Source: Mytilus edulis
Taxonomy: Eukaryota; Mollusca; Bivalvia; Mytilida; Mytilidae
Assembly: GCF_963676685.1 (NCBI RefSeq)
Contig: NC_092346.1
Location: 77,515,821 to 77,579,820, forward strand
Length of the DNA: 64,000 nt
Reading direction: 5' to 3'
Under the pieces are notes generated by a model, which was not told the DNA's origin, made no database searches, and was given only the letters and a program-made list of their open reading frames with translations. This document shows, piece after piece, positions 58,235 to 64,000 of the stretch; the first letter of the stretch is position 1; the number at the start of each line of letters is the position of its first letter. The translations under genes were made by a program, and so were the position numbers.

Positions 58235-61200
58235 GTGAATCAATTTATATTTTTTTTCTATTTTGAATGAAAAACTACAAGTAAGGCGAAAAATACGAAA
58301 AAGACATTTAAACTAATCAGTATATAAACACCCTACAATACCATGGAAAAAAACACGATAAAAACACAAACAACAGTATACAACACATTACAAAGGAAAA
58401 TCGAAGACTGAACAACACAAAACCCCCGAAAAGCGTGATCTCATATGCTCCATTTTAGCCGATCCATTTCTGCTCCACATTTGTCACTAATAGTACTGCT
58501 CATATAAGTTCAAATCCGGTAATAAATCTAATAAGGTAGGTCGAGGAATAGAGCCAATGATTGTGACTACGTTAAATCGGAAATATCAGTCGTTATCTCT
58601 AAATAAAGGCAACCGTAGTATCTTCGTGTGTTTCTTTGTCAAATGTTTTCTCCTATTTATTTATATTGTAGTCCTGTAGTGTTGTGTTGTCATTTTAATG
58701 TTATATTTCACATGGCCATAAAAGAGGGAGGTTTGGCATGCCACAAAACCAGGTTCAACCCACCATTTTTTCCTTTAAAAATGTCCTGTACCAAGTCAGG
58801 AATATGGCCATTGTTATATCATAGTTCGTTTCTGTGTGTTTTCTCTTATTTTTGAGTGTGAATTCACATTACTATAAGACGTGTCACGGTACTTATCTAC
58901 CTCAAATTCATGTATTTGGTTTGATGTTATATTTGTTATTCTCATAGGATTTTGTCTAATGCTTAGTCCGTTTCTGTGTGTGTGTTACATTTTAATGTTG
59001 TGTCGTTGTTCTCTTATGTGTAATGCGTTTCCCTCAGTTTTAGTTTGTTACCCCTATTTTGTTTTTTGTCCATGGATTTGTGAGTTTTGAACAGCGGTAT
59101 ACTACTGTTGCCTTTATATACCGCTGTTCGAAATTTATTAATCGATTGAGAAAAAACCAAATCCGGGTAACAAACTAAAACAGATTCTCTGTAATGGTCT
59201 ACAATCTCGTGATGGCGTACGTAAAAAAAATCGATGGGAAAATTCAAAATTCACTATGGAAAATCTTGGTTGAATATCTTCCATATAAGTTGCAACCATA
59301 TATCACGGAAATCATTATAAGTAAAAGTAAATTACCAAAAATCCAGGGAAAATTCAAAACGGAAAGTACTTTATAAAAAAGCAAGCCAAAAGCTAAAACA
59401 CATCAAATGAATGGAAAACTGTCATATTCCTGATTATTACCGGTATTTCCTTATGTAGAAAATGGCGAGTTTAACCTGGTTTAGCTAGCTGAACCTCTCA
59501 CTTGTATGACAGTCGCATAAAACTCTGTTTTATTGCCAGAAATGAAGAAAAAAATACACAATAGGTAAAATTGTCAACAATTTATGTACAGCAGTCAATA
59601 TTGTGTTATTATCTTATTTACTAACAATCACTTAGGTCATGAATGAAACGAAATGTCTGGAACAAAGTTTTTATTGGGAGATATAAAAGACGGTTCATAA
59701 TTCAAGTAAAAGGATTGAAGCACATACCAATGAATTTCTTGCTTCTTGTCAAGTCAGTTGGAACAAAGTAGCTACACGATTTTTTCAAGTCTTACTATGA
59801 TCAAATATTAATGTACACATTTATGTTTCAGTATTTTGAACTAAAATATAAAGGGAGAGAAGTAAGATTACTGGGAACAACGATCGGGATGTTAGGTTAC
59901 GTATGTATCAAAAATAAAAATTAAAATTAAAAAAAACTGACGGAAACTCAAAACGGAAAGTCCTTAATCAAATAAAAAAATTCTTCTACATTTAGTATTT
60001 ATCCATATGAATGTATTGAAAAGTTGATTTTTTAGCTCACCTGGCCTAAAGGGCCAAGTGAGCTTTTCCCATCACTTTGCGTCTGTCGTAACTACTGGGC
60101 CAAATTTAACCAAACTTGGTCACAATCATCATTGGGGTATCTAGTTTTAAAAATGTGTCCGTTGATCCGGCCAGCCAACCAAGATGGCCGTCATGGCTAA
60201 ATATAGAACATATGGGTAAAATGTAGATTTTGGCTTATAACTCTGAAACCAAAGCATTTAGAGCACATCTGACGGGTAAAATTGTTAGTCAAGTCAAGAT
60301 CTATCTGCCCTGAAATTTTCAGACAATTCCGACAACCAGTTGTTAGGTTGCTGCCCCTAGGAGTAATTTTACGGAAATTTTGCTGTTTTTTGCTTTAATC
60401 TAAGATAGTATTATAGTATATAATAATATCTTTTGCTATAAATTATGATTTTAACCTTATTTCCAAAGCATCAGAAAATACAGGTGAGCGACACAGGCTC
60501 TTTTGATCCTCTAGTTAAAATACCAGTATTAAACTTTAAAAAATGTATAAATCAATCTAAGAAAGGAAAAGTAACAGTCTTTTGTTCTTTCCAAATAATA
60601 TTCAGAGCAGAAAGATTTTTTTCAAATCTATCCAAATACTATGCTTTCAAGTACAAAGGTTTAATCACTGTTAAGGAACCTCGTATTTATCTTTTAACAT
60701 ATTCCCTTTAAATCTATATCTTTTGATACATAAAACAAAGAAAAATAAAAAAAAAGAAATTAATCAACAACATGATAAACAAAACAAAAATTGTTTATCA
60801 GGTATATTTTTTTTTAGTTATAGTGAGTTTATGTGGCAATAGTTATTACATTATATGCACTCGTTGTTTCCAAAAATTAACACAAAGTCCGACCAACAAC
60901 CCATTGAAAATCTAAAAATTACGGAACACAATTATAGTATCCCTCAATTTAATTATCACGGTTAAAAACATTGCAATTTCATGCTTTCGTTTTTATTATT
61001 GCACGTCTTTGACCATCGATGAATAATATGACCTTATGATGCGGTTGCTGTACAGGTTGAAGTAAAATATTAAAAGCAGAAATTAAAATGCTACTTTTTT
61101 TCTCCTGTCCCTATTTTCGCACGAATGGTTCGGAACCCATCGCATAAATTATGATTAATCAGAATTTATTTTAAATCAATCATACAATAGATGGATAAGT

Positions 61201-63052
61201 TAGTTTTTTCTATTTACAATAGAGAAAAGGACACAATCCATTTTATATTTCATATCTACGAATTAAAGACAGCGAAAACATATACATCATATCTTTCAAC
61301 TATTTCTTGATTGTGACATTGCAACGTATTTGGTATCGAGATCAATCGTTCTCCCTCATAGACCTCGCTGACACCTTAAACATTGAAATGATTGAAAAAA
61401 GTTGAATAACAAAAATAATGAATTCTAAGGAAAATGTCCAAAACGGAAAGTCCCTTATCAAATGAAGTTCATTTTGTAATGAATAGTACTTGAATTCCCC
61501 ATTGGAACTGCTGTTGTTGTATGGGACCAATCTCTTCATAGTAGTTTCATGTTCGGCAAAATAAAAATAAAGCAGAATCCCTCCCCTAAAAATAAAATAA
61601 GAAACACAGTTTTCTAATTAAAAATGAAATTGTGAAATTATTTTCTATATTTGCATTCAGGTTTTCTATATGGGAATTGTTCTTTTTGGTCCTGGTACTG
61701 CTCTGGAGGCAGGTACGGTTTTAAGCGTTTGTAAACAAGCAAATGTTGTTTTTGTTATCAAAGCATGAAATAAAATGATAATGTAAACAAGAAATCCAAA
61801 TTTATAATCAGATTTAACTATTTATACAATTTCCTATTTCTGTCTCCTTTTTTTTTTGTCAATGCTTTTATGCATGCTTTGCAAAGGAAAATGTCTCTCA
61901 AAAATGTTGAAATGTGCCTGTATCCTCATCTTCTCTTACTGTAATGTGTTAACAATTTATAAGTATGAGTAAATATTTTATGAACTTCGAACATTATTTG
62001 TTTATGTTAAGACAAGTTGAACAATTGAACTATTTCATAATTTCATAATGGTTTCTGTAAAACACGGAAGCGATATTTTTAAATTAATCACTTGCAACCC
62101 ATGGTTCAATACCCTTCTTAAAAGCATCCACCCAAATAAGGAGTGTCACGCAAACTCTCGAATATTGAAACAATTGGGAGATGTATTCTACATTTGCATT
62201 GGCTGCTGAAGTTTTGAAACACAGAAATCAATATTTCACAATTGGGAAGCTAGCCTAATTTCCTTCGTCGTAATACTAAAAGATAAATAATATTCATATG
62301 ACAACGAATTAGATTAACAATTTGGAAAACTTAAACTGAAGGAGTTTGAACAGTTATTTCAATACAACGGTTTGATTCAATCACATAGATCTGTCATATC
62401 TGGTTAGTGACAAGACACTGAGTACTTAGTATTTGGTAATAACATCATCAATATTTGTTATAAACATTTTTTAGTTACAGACATGCCGTATTGGGTATCT
62501 GTTGCATGTGTTGCATTGGCATCGGTCATTTATACCTCTATTGTAAGTAAGCAAAGTAGCAAAAATCAGTTTTCATTTTCTATTTTTCTTTATACAAATA
62601 ACTGTGCACCAAAACATATATAGTTAAAATTCACCAACGATTCCAGTGTTGTATTTTGGTACGCGCGTTTCGTTAGCATAAGACTCACCAGTGGTGCATC
62701 AATAAAAAAGAATAGTATGAAGGTTTATTAAAAAAAACCATTTACAAATAAAGGTAAAAATACTTAAGACGTTCAAATAATTTAACTTCTGATAAACAAT
62801 AAAATTACAGAAAATTACCGTACCATTGATGGTTCATGTCAACTGTAAATAATAAACCACAGTCCATCACGTTTTAAAACCTGTTGATAGAATAAATTAT
62901 TATTTTATATTCAATTAATGAAATTTAATTTTTACTATGATATTCTATTGATAATCATCTATATTTTTAAGGGAGGAATTAAGGCAGTAATATGGACGGA
63001 TGTGTTCCAGTGTCTCATCATGTTTATGGGTATATTTGCTGTATTGATCAAG
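57890..63052 (+). CDS. SLC5-family sodium/solute symporter, 5' part
   Basis: Five exons join in phase: 57890-58234, 59832-59900, 61661-61712, 62475-62542 and 62972-63052, giving 205 residues with the rest beyond the window. The protein has TM1 (YAVFAVTIIISLGIGIYYAF), the GGKQKTTSEYLVGNRQMS loop, PVALSLMVSFESSIMMLG (TM2), the YFELKYKGREVRLLGT element, FYMGIVLFGPGTALEAV and GGIKAVIWTDVFQCLIMF. YFELRF/GxKAVIWTDVFQ are hallmarks of SLC5 members of the SMCT/SMVT group (SLC5A8/A12/A6), sodium-driven importers of monocarboxylates or vitamins at the plasma membrane. The exact substrate cannot be assigned. The ATG lies directly after an ATTACAG acceptor, so an untranslated first exon is likely. Confidence 0.88.
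58604..59117 (+). repeat. Family C repeat, copy with an empty insertion site
   Basis: The ends TAAAGGCAACCGTAGTAT and ATACTACTGTTGCCTTTA form imperfect TIRs. The interior matches 40166-41065 but lacks the polyG element: ATATTTGTTATTCTCATAGG is continuous at 58928. It abuts an inverted partial copy from 59118, giving an ATACCGCTGTTC hairpin. Confidence 0.8.
59330..59530 (-). repeat. Family D repeat
   Basis: AATTCAAAACGGAAAGTAC, ACTGTCATATTCCTGATTAT and CTCTCACTTGTATGACAGTC. Small fragments of the same family are at 59930-59980 and 61395-61465. Confidence 0.72.
59832..59900 (+). CDS. SLC5 exon 2
   Basis: 69 nt, acceptor GTTTCAG and donor GTATGT. It codes YFELKYKGREVRLLGTTIGM and LGY; YxExRF/KY is the SLC5 signature after TM3. 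Confidence 0.88.
60030..60515 (+). repeat. Family E repeat, copy with intact terminal hairpin
   Basis: Begins AGCTCACCTGGCC-TAAA-GGGCCAAGTGAGCT, a near-perfect 13-14 bp stem, and ends CAGGTGAGCGACACAGGCTC. CTCACCTG at the start and CAGGTGAG at the end form an additional terminal inverted repeat. Lies in SLC5 intron 2. Confidence 0.78.
60516..61660. other. SLC5 intron 2, remainder
   Basis: AT-rich intron with only a family D fragment. A frame at 60445-60711 overlaps repeat E and is not supported. Confidence 0.5.
61661..61712 (+). CDS. SLC5 exon 3
   Basis: 52 nt, acceptor TTGCATTCAG and donor GTACGG, coding VFYMGIVLFGPGTALEA. Phase 0 in, phase 1 out. Confidence 0.87.
62475..62542 (+). CDS. 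SLC5 exon 4
   Basis: 68 nt, acceptor TTTTTTAG and donor GTAAGTA. The joined codon makes a valine, then TDMPYWVSVACVALASVIYT and SI. Returns to phase 0. Confidence 0.87.
62635..62705 (-). ncRNA. Hammerhead-ribozyme relic (copy 4), minus strand
   Basis: On the minus strand: CACTGGTGAGTCTTATGCTA, then ACGAAACGCGCGTACC. GAAA and the self-complementary CGCGCG are intact here. The core is CTGGTGA rather than CTGATGA, the UC before the cleavage site reads UA, and the stem II base is weak. Confidence 0.55.
62972..63052 (+). CDS. SLC5 exon 5
   Basis: 81 nt, acceptor TTTTTAAG and donor GTAAGCG, coding GGIKAVIWTDVFQCLIMFMG and IFAVLIK. GGxKAVIWTDVFQ is one of the most conserved SLC5 blocks. The next exon is not in the window. 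Confidence 0.9.
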
Positions 63053-64000
63053 GTAAGCGAAATAAGAATAATATTCTTATAAATTGAAATCACTATATAT
63101 ATATGTTCGTAAACTGTAAGGTACAATGTGGAAGGTACTAAAATTAGATATATAGTAATAGTAAAAAAACCAACAACATACATGATTCTATTATCGTAGC
63201 CACACCTCCCAATGTTTCCCTTATTTACTGCACCACCCATTGACACTGTTCATTAATTACAACGACGGTTGCAACATATGGATCAGGTCATGTTTACCAT
63301 TATGCAGCACATGAGATTGGTTTTGTTGGGTTTTTATTCATTTTTTGGAGGAAGGGGGGTCAAATTAACTTTGTCCGTCTCTTGTTTACCTTGATCTATT
63401 TAGTTTATTTTTTAACAACATTTATACATAGGAACTTTTTAACCTTTACAAATCATTTTCTTGAAAGAACATTTTAGTTTTATGCTAAGATCACAAAATT
63501 TTGAAGCCACATGTCTAAGCAATGTATTTTTTTTTATTGTAGCAGAGATTGAATATTTCAATACAATCCATTAAAAATTTTGCTGTTAGTTTGTGTGTGT
63601 GTGTGCGCGTATCGTTACACCGATTTGTCATTTAAGGCAGAGTTGATCGCTCACAAACTTTTTTAATCCTGCTACACATTTTGTCAGTCAGTTCATAGTC
63701 CGTAGCCTTTTACTTAATTAATTACGTTGATTGTAGTTTTCCATATTTTGTTTTCGTTTATCCTGTTTAGGATTTTCCTATTTTGTCATGCTAAGGAATT
63801 TACAGCTTACTATAATGTATTGGTTTTGATCATTATATGAGACAAAGAACGATGATCTTCAGTTGTTTACTTGCTCTTAGATAGTTGCCTCATTTACAAT
63901 CTCCTTATATTTATATCAACAGAAGTAAACACTCTTGCATGACGTCATTTAAAAAAAAAATCAGCAGTCTATCATTATCCTCACGTTGTATTTCTCCCAA
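63053..64000. other. SLC5 intron up to the window edge
   Basis: Holds a family F fragment (63270-63345: GGATCAGGTCATGTTTACC) and a (GT)n run at 63589-63605. No further SLC5 exon was recognised. Confidence 0.5.

Overview
The window looks like nuclear genomic DNA from a bivalve mollusc, most likely a mytilid mussel (Mytilus). It is AT-rich and intron-rich, its few genes are cut into short exons with clean GT-AG junctions, and most of the remaining sequence is a mosaic of interspersed repeats. I recognise several of those repeats as common in mussels; that recognition is from memory and was not checked against a database. One 100-N assembly gap lies at 39352-39451.

Four protein-coding genes can be assembled from exons whose reading phases agree. 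(1) Minus strand, 18478 down to at least 4694: a secreted multidomain protein. It has a signal peptide, an IgGFc-binding-protein-type N-terminal domain, two DxDxDG acidic exons, four thrombospondin type-1 repeats and an LDL-receptor class A module; its 3' end is not seen. (2) Plus strand, 25023-31083: a complete four-exon kyphoscoliosis-peptidase-like (transglutaminase-like) protein of 613 aa with a myristoylation-type N terminus. (3) Plus strand, 34944-42320: a short-form tRNase Z (metallo-beta-lactamase fold), similar to plant-type nuclear RNase Z. The exon carrying its HxHxDH metal motif is not found and probably fell in the assembly gap. (4) Plus strand, 57890 to beyond the window: the first five coding exons of an SLC5 sodium/solute symporter of the monocarboxylate/multivitamin-transporter type. 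Genes 1 and 2 are head to head about 6.5 kb apart; genes 2, 3 and 4 point the same way. They do not form an obvious pathway.

Region by region: 1-4.5 kb is repeats and unassigned DNA. 4.5-18.5 kb is gene 1; its second intron (11389-18132) is almost wholly repetitive and holds two copies of a terminal-inverted-repeat (TIR) element packed with AACGGACG-type motifs, a 95-copy 20-bp minisatellite, a tRNA-derived SINE, another TIR element and a hammerhead-ribozyme relic. 18.5-25 kb is intergenic. 25-31 kb is gene 2. 31-35 kb is repeats, including a diverged ~190-bp tandem array. 35-42.3 kb is gene 3, with a polyG/polyC hairpin transposon whose empty site survives in a paralogous repeat. 42.3-57.9 kb has no recognised gene: it contains a long near-palindrome, many repeat copies and a broken L1-like LINE, into which a 1,029-bp TIR element with a 9-bp target-site duplication has inserted. 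57.9-64 kb is gene 4.

The most unusual material is the repeat biology: a CpG-dimorphic minisatellite, an 84-bp triplication carrying an exon end and splice donor, four degenerate copies of a hammerhead-ribozyme fold, and nested DNA transposons with readable target duplications.
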